Shown here piece by piece: positions 43,663 through 52,973 of a stretch of 64,000 bases of DNA. Position 1 is the stretch's first letter, and every line of letters begins with the position of its first letter. The notes beneath the pieces are model-generated. The model searched no databases. It was given only the letters and a program-made list of their open reading frames with translations, and was not told the DNA's origin. The stretch comes from Rhodoblastus sp963748385 (lineage in GTDB: Bacteria > Pseudomonadota > Alphaproteobacteria > Rhizobiales > Beijerinckiaceae). Made by a program: the position numbers and the translations under genes. The stretch lies in NCBI GenBank assembly GCA_963748385.1, contig CAVVIQ010000020.1, positions 124,001-188,000 of the forward strand, written 5' to 3'.

Positions 43663-44719
43663 TCAAGACGCCTTGAGTGACGCCATGTCAATCACAAAGC
43701 GATAGCGCACGTCATTTTTGAGAACCCTCTCGTAGGCTTCGTTGACCTCGCCGATGCGGATCATTTCGATATCGCTCACGATATTATTCTCACCGCAGAA
43801 ATCGAGCATTTCCTGAGTTTCGGCCATTCCGCCGATCATCGATCCGGCGATGGTCTTGCGCCCGCCGATGAGATTGCGCCCCATCGGCGCCGGCTCCAGC
43901 GCGGTCAACGCCCCAACCAGCACCATGGTCCCGTCGGTCTTGAGCAAAGTCAAATAGGGATTGACGTCGTGGCCGACCGGAATGGTGTTGAGCAGGAAGT
44001 CGAAGGCTCCGCGACGCCGCGCCATCGCCTCCACGTCGCGTGAAACCAACACCTCGTCTGCGCCAAGGCGTAGAGCGTCGTACCCCTTTTTCCGGCGAGG
44101 TAGTGATCATCGTCACCCGCGCGCCCAAGGCCTTGGCGAATTTCACGCCCATATGGCCGAGGCCGCCAAGGCCTATGATTCCAACCCGCTGGCCCGGGCC
44201 GACCTTCCAGCGCCGCAAGGGCGAATAGGTGGTGATGCCGGCGCAAAGCAGCGGCGCCACCGCCTTGAGATCGAGGTTTTCGGGAACCTTGGCGACGAAA
44301 CGCTGCTCGACGACGATTTGTTCGGAATATCCGCCGAAGGTCAGGTCCTTCGAACCGCGTTCTCGGTCGTTATAGGTCAGGGTGCAGCCCTCGGCGCAAT
44401 ATTGTTCGAGCCCGGCCTCGCAGGGCTCGCAGCGGCGGCACGAATCGACCATGCAGCCGACGGCGGCGAGGTCGCCGGCCTTGAACTTCGTGACATGCGC
44501 CCCGACCTTGATCACGCGGCCGACGATCTCATGGCCCGGAACCATGGGATAAAGCGAATTGCTCCAGTCATTGCGCGCCTGATGGAGGTCGGAATGGCAG
44601 ACGCCGCAGTAAAGGATGTCGATCTGGACATCATGCGCGCCGGGATCGCGACGCTCGAAACTGAACGGCTTTAACGGGCTTGTGGCGGAATGCGCGGCGA
44701 TTGCCTTGACCTTGAACAT
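43663..44719 (-). pseudogene. Zinc alcohol dehydrogenase (YahK/AdhC type), apparent frameshift
   Basis: The first frame (from 44719) has the catalytic zinc site GVCHSDLHQ, PMVPGHEIVGRV, the structural-zinc cysteines (CRRCEPCEAGLEQYC) and the NADP Rossmann loop GLGGLGHMGVKFA. After SPEKG it runs out of frame. The second frame resumes with DALRLGADEVLVSRD and continues to the normal end at 43663 (GGMAETQEMLDFC). Removing one base in the run at 44083-44091 (four G after five A on the coding strand) restores SPEKGYDALRLGADEV. This is a homopolymer indel, either real or an assembly error. The family reduces aldehydes with NADPH. Confidence 0.9.
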
Positions 44720-44868
44720 GGGGCGCGGTCCTTGGCGAGAGATTTACGAGGTCGAGATAAGCTGCAAACTCGACCGGAACAAGAAGCGCGGCGCGTCCCT
44801 TTCGGCAGGGCGGCCTTGCGCAAATGCAGGCCGGCGCGCCCGCGACATCCTTTCTGACGGCACGATGA

Positions 44869-47250
44869 TCAGAATCCCGGCGGAACGGGACGGGGCCTGG
44901 GCCAGAACGGCAGGCGCGGCGGCGCGGGACGGGGCGGCCAGGCCAGAGCGGAAAAGGGCGTCTGGTCGAGCGAAAGCATCGGATGATAGGCGGGATCGGC
45001 GGTCAGGGCCTCGCCCCAGATCGCGCGGAGATTGCGCAATTCTCGCTGGCCGCGGAACGCCTGATCCGGCCGGCGCTCGTCGCCGCGCGTGGCAGATTCG
45101 CGGTGCAACAGCCTCGCATGGGGGGTCAGGACCACCCTCAACCCCCCCGCGCGCAAGCGCAGGCAATAGTCGACATCGTTGAAATTGACGGGAAAACGAT
45201 ATTCGTCAAAACCGCCGGCGGCGAGGAAGAGCCGACGCTCGGTAAGGAGACAGGCCGCGGTCACCGCGCCGCATTCGTGGGCGACGCGCAACAGGTCGGC
45301 ATAGCCGGGGTCGCTCTCGATCCGGTCGTTGAAGGCATGGAGCGCCGCGAATTTAGGACCTAGCACGACGCCGCCGTGCTGGACGACGCCGCTTGGCCAA
45401 AGCAGCGCCGCGCCCACCGCGCCGACATCCGGCTCCGCCATGCGGCTCAGCATTTCCTCCAGCCAACCCGGTTGCAAAGCCTCGACGTCATTGTTGAGCA
45501 GAAGCAGGAATTCGCCGCTCGCGGCCGTCGCGCCCCGGTTGATGATGCGCGAGAAATTGAAGGGGCCGGGAACCGGCAGCACCCGCCCTCCTTTCGCCAA
45601 TACCTCATCGAACAGGGCCACCGTTTCCGGCTCGACCGAGTCGTTGTCGAGCACAATGACTTCGTGGAGCGAGAAATCGACCGTCTTCACCAGCGAATTG
45701 AAGCAAGCCCCCAAAAGATCGGCGCGATCGCGCGTCGGGATGATGATCGAAACCCGGCCGCGCGGCGCTGGACGCGCGACGATCGCCGAAGGCAAAAGCG
45801 CGCCGCGTCCAGGACCGATCCTGCCTTGCACCCCGCGCGCGGCGAGATGGGCCTGGACGGCCCGCGCGAGCGTCGCCGAGGTTTTGGCCGGATCGAGCCT
45901 TGGCAGGCGCGCGAGGAAACCCGGCCGATGCACGGGCGTGGCGCCGGATTCGGCAAGACTTGCTTCGAGAACCCGCGCCCCGACCGCCCGGCGGCGGTCC
46001 TGCGCGAAGAAGAACAGTCGGAACAGGTCGCCTGCCCCGGCCTTCGCCACGGCCCGGACATAGTCGGCGCGCGCGGCGAAAAATAAAGCGCCGCAGCCCT
46101 GCTCCAGCATGCGTTCATAATCGAAGGCTGGCAGGGCGACGGGCCATTCACCGCGGTCGGCCTCGGCCAAAGTGAAATCGGCATAGACCAGAGCCGCCGA
46201 AGGGAACATCTCGAAAGCCTCCGCCATCAGGCAGAGGGCCTGGGGCACAAAAACAGTTCCCGAGGGCGCAAAAACCAGGAAAGAACAGTCCTCGGCGTCA
46301 TTCCCGAGGAATTCTCGCAGCATGGCCGGGTCGAAATCGACCGGTCCGTCGCCGCCCTCGAGCGTGGCGGCGATCCAATCGCAGCCTTGTTGCGCTTCGA
46401 GACTGGCGATGCTGTCCTCGACGCCCTCGTCGCCGACGAGGGCGACGGCGAGCCGCGGCCGCACGTCCATCGCAGGCGTGGGCAGCGAAAAAATGCCGCG
46501 CCACTGCGCGAACAGGTCGAGCGGCAGCGATTGGGGCACGATCCGGTCGAAAAAATCGCCTCGCGGCTTTTCCGATTCGAGCTCCGCTCGGCCTTCGAGA
46601 AAGCGGGCGAGGCCGTCGCGGAAAGCGACGAAGCCGCAGGGACTGCCGGCGAGCTGTCCGCCGTCCTCGTCGAGGATGGTCGCGACATGGGCGAGGCCGT
46701 CGGCGAAGCGCAGCGGCAGGTCGAGATCGAAACGGCGGTAGGCGCGAACCTCGTCGCCCTCGCCGACATGGGTCCACCGCGTCGCCTTGGTCCGCGCGAC
46801 CTCCTCGCCGTCGATCAGCGCGCGAACGGTCTGGGCGCGCGCTGGATCGCCGCTCACCCAGCCCGTCAGACGCAAGCCGCCGTCCCAGCCGACCTCGCCG
46901 GGCGAGAGATCAATATTCTGCGCTGGAGCCCCTGGAGCGAGCAGCGGCGCGCCGACTATCCCGCCACTGTTGGCGAGGCGGACTTCCACCCGTCTCGCCG
47001 TCTGCAGGGCGGGAGGAGCAAGCGTGAAGACAAATCCGTAGCATCCGTCGCCCTCCCCCTCGCGGGCCAGTTCGGGGTCAAAACGGTCCGCGCGGCTGAC
47101 GCCGGCCGGAAAACCATCAAGCAGCAGTTCGACGACGAACCGGCGGCCCGGATCCGACGGATCGCACACAAAGCCGGCGATTTGCCGGTCGCTGATCATC
47201 ATGGCTTGCGCAAGCAGCGGGGCGCTATCCTGCCCGGACCGGTTCGTCAT
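44869..47250 (-). CDS. Large GT2 glycosyltransferase with tandem N-terminal beta modules
   Basis: This 793-residue protein starts at ATG 47250, overlapping the upstream stop by four bases. Residues about 20-105 and 126-210 look like two copies of one beta module (IAGFVCDPSDP...DG and LTGWVSGDPA...DG). Residues about 265-440 resemble a degenerate GT-A domain (ALVYADFTLAE). Residues about 499-760 are an intact GT2 domain (VSIIIPTRDRADLL, VIVLDNDS, LLLNNDVEALQPGW, FNDVDYCLRLR). This architecture occurs in O-antigen and exopolysaccharide rhamnosyl/glycosyltransferases. It has no membrane segment. Donor and acceptor are unknown. Confidence 0.87.
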   Translation of the reverse strand: MTNRSGQDSAPLLAQAMMISDRQIAGFVCDPSDPGRRFVVELLLDGFPAGVSRADRFDPELAREGEGDGCYGFVFTLAPPALQTARRVEVRLANSGGIVGAPLLAPGAPAQNIDLSPGEVGWDGGLRLTGWVSGDPARAQTVRALIDGEEVARTKATRWTHVGEGDEVRAYRRFDLDLPLRFADGLAHVATILDEDGGQLAGSPCGFVAFRDGLARFLEGRAELESEKPRGDFFDRIVPQSLPLDLFAQWRGIFSLPTPAMDVRPRLAVALVGDEGVEDSIASLEAQQGCDWIAATLEGGDGPVDFDPAMLREFLGNDAEDCSFLVFAPSGTVFVPQALCLMAEAFEMFPSAALVYADFTLAEADRGEWPVALPAFDYERMLEQGCGALFFAARADYVRAVAKAGAGDLFRLFFFAQDRRRAVGARVLEASLAESGATPVHRPGFLARLPRLDPAKTSATLARAVQAHLAARGVQGRIGPGRGALLPSAIVARPAPRGRVSIIIPTRDRADLLGACFNSLVKTVDFSLHEVIVLDNDSVEPETVALFDEVLAKGGRVLPVPGPFNFSRIINRGATAASGEFLLLLNNDVEALQPGWLEEMLSRMAEPDVGAVGAALLWPSGVVQHGGVVLGPKFAALHAFNDRIESDPGYADLLRVAHECGAVTAACLLTERRLFLAAGGFDEYRFPVNFNDVDYCLRLRAGGLRVVLTPHARLLHRESATRGDERRPDQAFRGQRELRNLRAIWGEALTADPAYHPMLSLDQTPFSALAWPPRPAPPRLPFWPRPRPVPPGF

Positions 47251-49835
47251 CGCGCCGCCCTTCGCGGTAATGCAGCAAACCATTGTGCGGCGCGTGACGC
47301 CGCCTTGGCGTCGCACAAGCGGGGATCGAGCGCCAGATCGCCGTCTTCGAGCGTCAGCTTGCCGAATGAATAATCGAAACAGGCTTTCGGCATTGCGAAA
47401 GCGTTGGAAAGCCGGTCAGTCCAACCGAACAGGCGGCCGCGGTAAGGCGACATCAGGGCGGAAATTTCATATTGGCGCAGCAGACGGTCATATTCGTCGA
47501 TCTCGACGGGGCCGGCGACGAAAATATTGCCGGTTCTCATAACCGCGAGATCGTTGACGCAGGCGCCAAATACGACAATCCGCGCCAGTTCGTCGAGCCG
47601 CCGCAGGGCGCGACCGAACGCAACGACTATCCGTTCGGCGCGCGCGTCGGGCTGGGGCAGGATCATCGCCAGGACGCCCCCAGCCGCCGGATGGCTGGAC
47701 GGCCGCGCCGCGACCGGCGGCACGACAAATGGCTCAACCGCGACATCGCCAAACATATGAGCCGCGATCTGTTCGGACATCCGGTCTAAAGGACGAACGG
47801 CGTCGGCGCGCGCAAGGATTGCGCGCTTGCGCTTGAGGCGCCGACGGCGGACTTCCTCCTCGGCGCCGACCTGAAACGCCCCCTCGGCGCAAGAGGGGCA
47901 GAGCCCGGGGGCGTCGGATGCGCGGCATGCGCCGTCGAATGGCGTTCGCATGGGAATCGCCCATTCCAGGTCGCCGGCCGCAATTTCAACTCTCACGCCG
48001 AGCCGGACCAAAGCGGCAAGCAAGGCGGGTTCGAGCGCCAGCGGATCGAACAATTCGATCCGCGAGATTTTGGTCGCGCGCAGGAAAGCGAGCAGGCGTT
48101 GCAAGCCGGCGCGGTCGTTGAGCGGAAAGTCGAGAGATTGCGGCCATCCGTTAGGGACGCCGCGCAATTCGGCGCGCGCGTCGGCGCAGACGCAAATCAT
48201 CGGCGCCGGCCCTCCGTCCTTCGCCAGAACCTCGGCGCGGCTGCGCGCCAGAAAACGCGCGCCGCCGGCGCAGACCAGCGCGACGCGTCCGACGTCGGCG
48301 GGAAGGAGCGCCTCGACCGCGCCGCGCGCGCGCCGCAGCGGATCGGCTTCGACGAAAGACGCCGATTCGGCTTGATATTCGGGAAAGCGTCGCTCCAGGA
48401 TCGCCAGATTGCGCATGACCAGCCGGCGCTTTTCGGCAAGGAACGAACGCGAGCCCTCATGGCCGACATAAACCCCGGTCGCGCAAACGTTCCGAAAACC
48501 TTTTTCGCGCGCCCTCAGGCAGAATTCGACGTCCTCGAAATAACCCCGATCGTAAAGTTCGGGCAGGCGACCGACGGCGTCGAGACAGGCGCGGGTGACG
48601 AAAAGGCAAAAGCCGATCCCGTTGGGCAGATCGACGAAATCAAACCCATTGGCTTGGTGCGCCAAAATGTCGATCCGCGCGATGTCAGCGGGCGCCTCCA
48701 TCGGATTGGCGGCGTTGGCCACCGGCAGGCTGGTATATTCGCCATTGTTGGAAAACGGCGTGACCGTGCCGATGTCGGGCGAGGAACGCGCCACTTCGGC
48801 GAGCCGCGCCAGGCTTCCAGGGGGGGGCAGGGCGTCGGCGTTGAGCAGCACGACGTCGCCCTCCGGACAAAGTTTTAGGGCGCGGTTGACCGAGGCGGCG
48901 AAGCCGAGATTTTGATCGTTGCGCAGCAGGACCACGCGGCCCGTCGCCGCCTGATTGTCGAGCCAGGCGCGCAAATCGGCATTGGGACTGGCGTCATCCA
49001 CCGCAATGATCCGCATCGCGATGGGCGAGCCTTGCGCAAAAAGCGCCTCGAAACAGGCGCAGGTCGCGGTGAAATCCTCATAGACGGGGACGATGACCGA
49101 AAGAGCAACGGGCTCGCGCGCGACGTCGGCATAAACGCGCGAGCCAACTTTCAGGACTCTTGTGGCGACCGGGGACCCGTCGCGCAGGAGGGTAGCCGTC
49201 TCGAAATTTTCCTCGGCGGGCCATCGGATGGTAGCGGCGAACCGGATTTCGTTTGCAAGCCAATGGTCCGATTCAGGGGACAGGACGACGCTTTCCTCGA
49301 AATCGCCGACCAGGCGCAGATGAATCTCCGCCGCCCCGGTCCATGCCGCCCATCCCGTTAATAGCCGATCGCGCCGGCAGACGGAAAACAGCAAGGTCTC
49401 GCCTTCGCTTGCCAGCCAATCCACGGCCAGCGCGGCGAGCGCGGCGTCAGGATCGTCATCGGACAGGGCGAGGCGGGCGGCAAGGCTTTTCTGGGCGGGC
49501 TCGCCCCAGATCAGAGCGACTTGCAGGACATGGCGGTCGGTCGGATCGAGTTCGAGGGCGCGATCGAGATCGCGCGCGCCTTCGGAAAGTAATCCGGCGC
49601 GGCGGCTGATTTCGGAGCGAAGCAGGAAATCGCGCGCGTCGGGCCTGAGCAGGCGGCAGCGCCGGTCGGCATAGGGAAAGGCAAGGTCCGGGCGATCATT
49701 GTCGAGATGTCGCCGGATCTTGAGAAACAAAGCCTCGAAATGCCGCCGCGGGTCAAAAAGCAATCCATCCGCATCCAGGGGCCTTCCCCGTCGGGACCCG
49801 GAATCGCGTGCCTTTGCCGCGCTCCCCTCAGGCAC
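47247..49835 (-). CDS. Multidomain GT2 glycosyltransferase with TPR-like N-terminus
   Basis: This protein of about 862 residues starts at GTG 49835, overlapping the methyltransferase stop by 8 nt. It has a TPR-like helical part (about 35-100, ARDLDRALELDPTDRHV), a beta segment beginning LLTGWAAW (about 158-235) that resembles the module in the next gene, and a GT2 domain (about 243-490: LSVIVPVYEDFTATCACFEA, IIAVDDASPN, LLNADALPPPG, YFEDVEFCLRARE). A C-terminal 350-residue region may be a second, GT-B-like unit and contains four clustered Cys (ACRASDAPGLCPSC). The longer frame upstream is antisense-like and is rejected. Confidence 0.82.
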   Translation of the reverse strand: MPEGSAAKARDSGSRRGRPLDADGLLFDPRRHFEALFLKIRRHLDNDRPDLAFPYADRRCRLLRPDARDFLLRSEISRRAGLLSEGARDLDRALELDPTDRHVLQVALIWGEPAQKSLAARLALSDDDPDAALAALAVDWLASEGETLLFSVCRRDRLLTGWAAWTGAAEIHLRLVGDFEESVVLSPESDHWLANEIRFAATIRWPAEENFETATLLRDGSPVATRVLKVGSRVYADVAREPVALSVIVPVYEDFTATCACFEALFAQGSPIAMRIIAVDDASPNADLRAWLDNQAATGRVVLLRNDQNLGFAASVNRALKLCPEGDVVLLNADALPPPGSLARLAEVARSSPDIGTVTPFSNNGEYTSLPVANAANPMEAPADIARIDILAHQANGFDFVDLPNGIGFCLFVTRACLDAVGRLPELYDRGYFEDVEFCLRAREKGFRNVCATGVYVGHEGSRSFLAEKRRLVMRNLAILERRFPEYQAESASFVEADPLRRARGAVEALLPADVGRVALVCAGGARFLARSRAEVLAKDGGPAPMICVCADARAELRGVPNGWPQSLDFPLNDRAGLQRLLAFLRATKISRIELFDPLALEPALLAALVRLGVRVEIAAGDLEWAIPMRTPFDGACRASDAPGLCPSCAEGAFQVGAEEEVRRRRLKRKRAILARADAVRPLDRMSEQIAAHMFGDVAVEPFVVPPVAARPSSHPAAGGVLAMILPQPDARAERIVVAFGRALRRLDELARIVVFGACVNDLAVMRTGNIFVAGPVEIDEYDRLLRQYEISALMSPYRGRLFGWTDRLSNAFAMPKACFDYSFGKLTLEDGDLALDPRLCDAKAASRAAQWFAALPRRAAR

Positions 49836-50511
49836 TTGCGTCCGCCGATCCGTGTGGCTGCATCGGCTCCGCTGGCGGCGGCGCGGCGCCGAACAGTCGG
49901 GCGAGATCGGAGCCACCGAACATCGGCGCGATCGCCGCCTCCGACGCTTGCGGGCCCAGCAGGATCGCCCATATGTCAAAAAAGGGTCCCACCGTCGCCC
50001 GGACCTCCTTGAAGCCCGATTCGAGCGCGATCCGGGCAAGGCGCGGGGCGGTGAAGCCGGTGCGATGAGCCATCGCCACCCTGCCCTCGCCGATCGAGCG
50101 GCCATGTCCGAAGAGCATGTCGATCGGGCGGATTGGGCCGGCCGGAGATTGATAGGCCACCGCTTCCGCGCCATGCTCGAGAATGAAGCGGGAAATGGCG
50201 GTCAGATCCGGGCAGGTCACCAGCGCGAAACCATCCGGCTTGATCACGCGGCAAAACTCGCGAAAAGCCGGAATGACCTGATGGGCGTAAAGATGCTCGA
50301 TCGCATGGGACGAAAAGACCGCGTCAAAGCTGGCGTCGGGGACGACTCTGCGCATGTTGTCCAAGGAGGCGATGATGTCCGGCCTCGTCTCCGCATCGAC
50401 GTCGAGCCGCACTTCGTCCCATGACGCGGGGGAGAAGGAAGGGGGAAGGCCTCCTAACCGGGGAGCGCCGCAACCGGCATTGAGAACGCGTTTCTTCGGA
50501 ACTTCAGCCAT
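49828..50511 (-). CDS. Class I SAM-dependent methyltransferase
   Basis: This 227-residue protein has motif I VLNAGCGAPRLGG near the N-terminus, an acidic loop LDVDAETRPD, SFDAVFSSHAIEHLYAH and VIKPDGFALVTCPDL, typical of the methyltransferase-11 type. Within the glycosyltransferase cluster it probably methylates a sugar or glycan. ATG 50511 starts just before the fold and has GAGG upstream; a GTG at 50586 overlapping the GT4 stop (GTGA) is an alternative. Confidence 0.87.
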   Translation of the reverse strand: MAEVPKKRVLNAGCGAPRLGGLPPSFSPASWDEVRLDVDAETRPDIIASLDNMRRVVPDASFDAVFSSHAIEHLYAHQVIPAFREFCRVIKPDGFALVTCPDLTAISRFILEHGAEAVAYQSPAGPIRPIDMLFGHGRSIGEGRVAMAHRTGFTAPRLARIALESGFKEVRATVGPFFDIWAILLGPQASEAAIAPMFGGSDLARLFGAAPPPAEPMQPHGSADASA

Positions 50512-50582
50512 AAGGCAGCCTCGTTCTGGCGGGGGTGTGGACAGGACGGCGTCAAATCGGCGGAATGCGGCTCTTTGCCTCT

Positions 50583-51845
50583 TCACACTGCTTTCAGGAA
50601 GGAATGAGCGACATCCGTGGATTCTTTTTCGGGCTCGGTCAGGCCCAGCCGCGCGAGCGCTTCGGCCACGCAGATGCTTTTCGCATAACGGCCAGTGGCC
50701 GTAGCGTGCGCGGCGCGACCGAGATGGGCGAAAGCGTCGGGGTCGGCAAGCACGCGCGCGACAATGGCCGCCAAGGCGTCGGGATCGTGAAAAGGCGTCA
50801 ACAGCCCATTGAGGTCGTGAGTGATCGCCTCCCGCACGGGCGCGGTGTCAGACGCGACGATCACGCAGCCCAAAGCCATGGCCTCGACCAGCGACCAGGA
50901 CAGGACGAAGGGAAAGGTCAGATAGACATGCGCCCGCGAAACCTGAAGCAAGGCGACATAATCGTCATAGGGAAGCTGGGGCAGGAAATGGATGCGCGCG
51001 AGGTCCACCCGATCGGCGACTTCGTCCAGATAGATCGATTTCCAGCTTTTCCCTTCGGGCGGGGAGGCACCGTAGGAAACGCCATCGCCGCCGACGATGA
51101 CGATCTGGGCTTCGGGGCGGGCGGAGAGAATTTTCGGCAGGGCGCGCATGAAAATGTGGTAGCCGCGCATCGGTTCAAGATTGCGGGCGACGAAGGTCAC
51201 GACTTCCTGGCCGTGATTGAGGATTTCGCCATTCGGCAGGAGGAAGCGCGCCCCCGGATCGGGGCGGAGACGGATCTCGTCGATTCCTTCATGGACGACG
51301 TGGATTTTCGCCTGGTGCTCGGGCGGGTAGGTCTGTTTCTGCCATTCGGTTGGGGACAGGCCGAGATCGGCCTCGGCGAGCGAGAGCAAAGTGCTGGCGT
51401 TCTTGCAATGCAGCGCGACGATCCCGTCGACCCCGAGCTGCGGTCCCTCGGGATCAAAATGGACGTCCTGACCTTCCGGCCGATAATAGAATTCGCAATA
51501 GATGGCGATCCTGGCCTTGGGAAAAACCGAGCGCAACGGAAGCGTTTCGCCCCAGCCGCAGTGGCCGACGATGAGATCGGGTTCAAATCCTGAAGCCCGC
51601 AACTCGCTCAGGACATAAAGGACCGCCGTGGCCCGGCGGCATTCGGCGTCGAACCTGCGGGCGAAGGGATGGGTGGCGGAGACGTCGAAAGCCGGCGAAC
51701 GATAACAATACAGCTTGACGTTGGACATCGGCCGGGCGGTTTCGGAGCCAATCGCGACGACCCGATGGCGCGGGTTCTGCGCCAGCTCCTGCGCCAGATT
51801 GTGGAACTGGGCAGGAAAATTATTATGCAGAAAAAGGATATTCAT
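50583..51845 (-). CDS. GT4-family glycosyltransferase
   Basis: This 420-residue GT-B enzyme has an N-terminal MNILFLHNNFPAQFHNLAQE and a C-terminal donor-binding domain (VTFVARNLEPMRGYHIFMRA, IVIVGGDGVSYG, LSWSLVEAMALGCVIVASD with the conserved Glu residues). It is cytosolic, with no membrane helix. It is the first gene of the tightly packed run GT4-methyltransferase-GT2-GT2, all on the minus strand. A terminator-like hairpin lies about 110 nt upstream, separating it from the RTX-like gene. Confidence 0.92.
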   Translation of the reverse strand: MNILFLHNNFPAQFHNLAQELAQNPRHRVVAIGSETARPMSNVKLYCYRSPAFDVSATHPFARRFDAECRRATAVLYVLSELRASGFEPDLIVGHCGWGETLPLRSVFPKARIAIYCEFYYRPEGQDVHFDPEGPQLGVDGIVALHCKNASTLLSLAEADLGLSPTEWQKQTYPPEHQAKIHVVHEGIDEIRLRPDPGARFLLPNGEILNHGQEVVTFVARNLEPMRGYHIFMRALPKILSARPEAQIVIVGGDGVSYGASPPEGKSWKSIYLDEVADRVDLARIHFLPQLPYDDYVALLQVSRAHVYLTFPFVLSWSLVEAMALGCVIVASDTAPVREAITHDLNGLLTPFHDPDALAAIVARVLADPDAFAHLGRAAHATATGRYAKSICVAEALARLGLTEPEKESTDVAHSFLKAV

Positions 51846-51955
51846 ACCCGGGCATGTCGTGGTGCTGGAGCGTCAGCATAGACGCATTACAGGCGCGCGC
51901 CAAGGACGGGGCGGCAGGAGATGGAAAGGCGGCGCCAGGAAGTCGTCGACACAAT

Positions 51956-51990
51956 AAAAGCGAGCGCAGATCGCACCTGTGCTCGCTTTT
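51956..51990. terminator. Terminator-like hairpin downstream of the RTX-like gene
   Basis: A 10-bp stem (aaaagcgagc, 51956-51965, with gctcgctttt, 51981-51990) encloses a 15-nt loop. Because A and T runs end the arms, both strands carry a stem with a U tract. It lies 56 nt after the RTX-like stop on the minus strand and is placed to end that transcript before the GT4 gene. Confidence 0.75.
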
Positions 51991-52045
51991 GGTTTGGACG
52001 GCTTGCCCGGCGTGCGGAACGCCGGCACCGCGGCGGAAAGCGCGA

Positions 52046-52912
52046 TCAGACTGGCGGTGGCGTGACCCCGAAGTTGACCGTCGCGTGGCTGTAAACGAGT
52101 TTCTGACCGTCGGTGAAGGTGATCGTGGTGACGCCGCTCTTGGTCTTCTCACTCGCGATGTCAGCTGTGGTGTTCTGTTCATCGATGATCGTAGTGCCGG
52201 AAGCCGAGCCAGTAACCGTGGCGTTGCCCTGGAGACCAGCATAGACGGTGTCCGAGCCCGTACCCGTCTTGATCGTATCGTTCCCCGCTCCCGTAAAGAA
52301 TGTATTGTCCCCTTGTTTCGTTTGCATGAGATCGTTGCTGCCTAGGCCGCCGCCCACCAGGGTGTCCTGGGCGGTTGCGCTGGTCCCGCCATACAGGCTG
52401 TCTTTGCCGGAACCCGCCTCCATCAAGGTCTGGCCGGTGCCATCCATCGTGTCCTTGCCCGTTCCGCCGATCAGGGTGCTCGGGCCTACGCCACCCAACA
52501 GGAGGTCGTTGCCTTTCAGCGCCGTCATCGTGCTTCCATCGCCGCCGATCAGGGTGTCTCCGCCCGAACCTTTGGTCGGGCCCTCATAGGTGATATTGCC
52601 GGAATCCGCGAGAATGTTGCCGCCCTTCGCATCGGAAACAACGGCCGTGTCGCCGGGAGCGCCGTCAAAGAGAAACAGTTCGTGGGTGCCTGGAAGAGAA
52701 TAATTGTAGGTGTTGCCCGCAACGATATTGGGCGTCTCCGACAGGGTGGTAGCCGGCGTAGGCTCGACGATGACCGTAAGCGGCGCGCCGCGCCCCGGGA
52801 CGAAATGGTTCTTGGTAAGATATTGGTCGAGATAGGCGGCCTGAGACGGCGATTTCAAAGCGTCAAGCAGACTGGTCAGCTGCGCCGCAGTTTTCAGATT
52901 ATACGTCGTCAC
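52046..52912 (-). CDS. RTX-like calcium-binding repeat protein
   Basis: This 288-residue protein has no N-terminal signal peptide. The middle carries degenerate hemolysin-type nonapeptide repeats (GGDTLIGGDGS, GNDLLLGGVG, GGTGKDTMDG, GSGKDSLYGG, GAGNDTIKTGTGSDTVYAG). The C-terminal 60 residues are beta-rich and may be a type I secretion signal. Such proteins bind calcium and are exported by ABC type I systems, but none is present here. It lies between the glycosyltransferase cluster and an unknown protein, so it might be a surface protein linked to the glycan. Confidence 0.82.
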   Translation of the reverse strand: MTTYNLKTAAQLTSLLDALKSPSQAAYLDQYLTKNHFVPGRGAPLTVIVEPTPATTLSETPNIVAGNTYNYSLPGTHELFLFDGAPGDTAVVSDAKGGNILADSGNITYEGPTKGSGGDTLIGGDGSTMTALKGNDLLLGGVGPSTLIGGTGKDTMDGTGQTLMEAGSGKDSLYGGTSATAQDTLVGGGLGSNDLMQTKQGDNTFFTGAGNDTIKTGTGSDTVYAGLQGNATVTGSASGTTIIDEQNTTADIASEKTKSGVTTITFTDGQKLVYSHATVNFGVTPPPV

Positions 52913-52973
52913 GGCAACCCCCCTATGATAGCCCTATGAAAACAGTCAACCAATTTATCCGAGCCTCGAATTT

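Noticed and set aside
49836..50174. A 113-codon N-terminal extension of the 862-residue glycosyltransferase
   Set aside because: It overlaps the methyltransferase gene, is Arg/Ser-rich and has no domain; the GTG at 49835 after the overlap is a better start.
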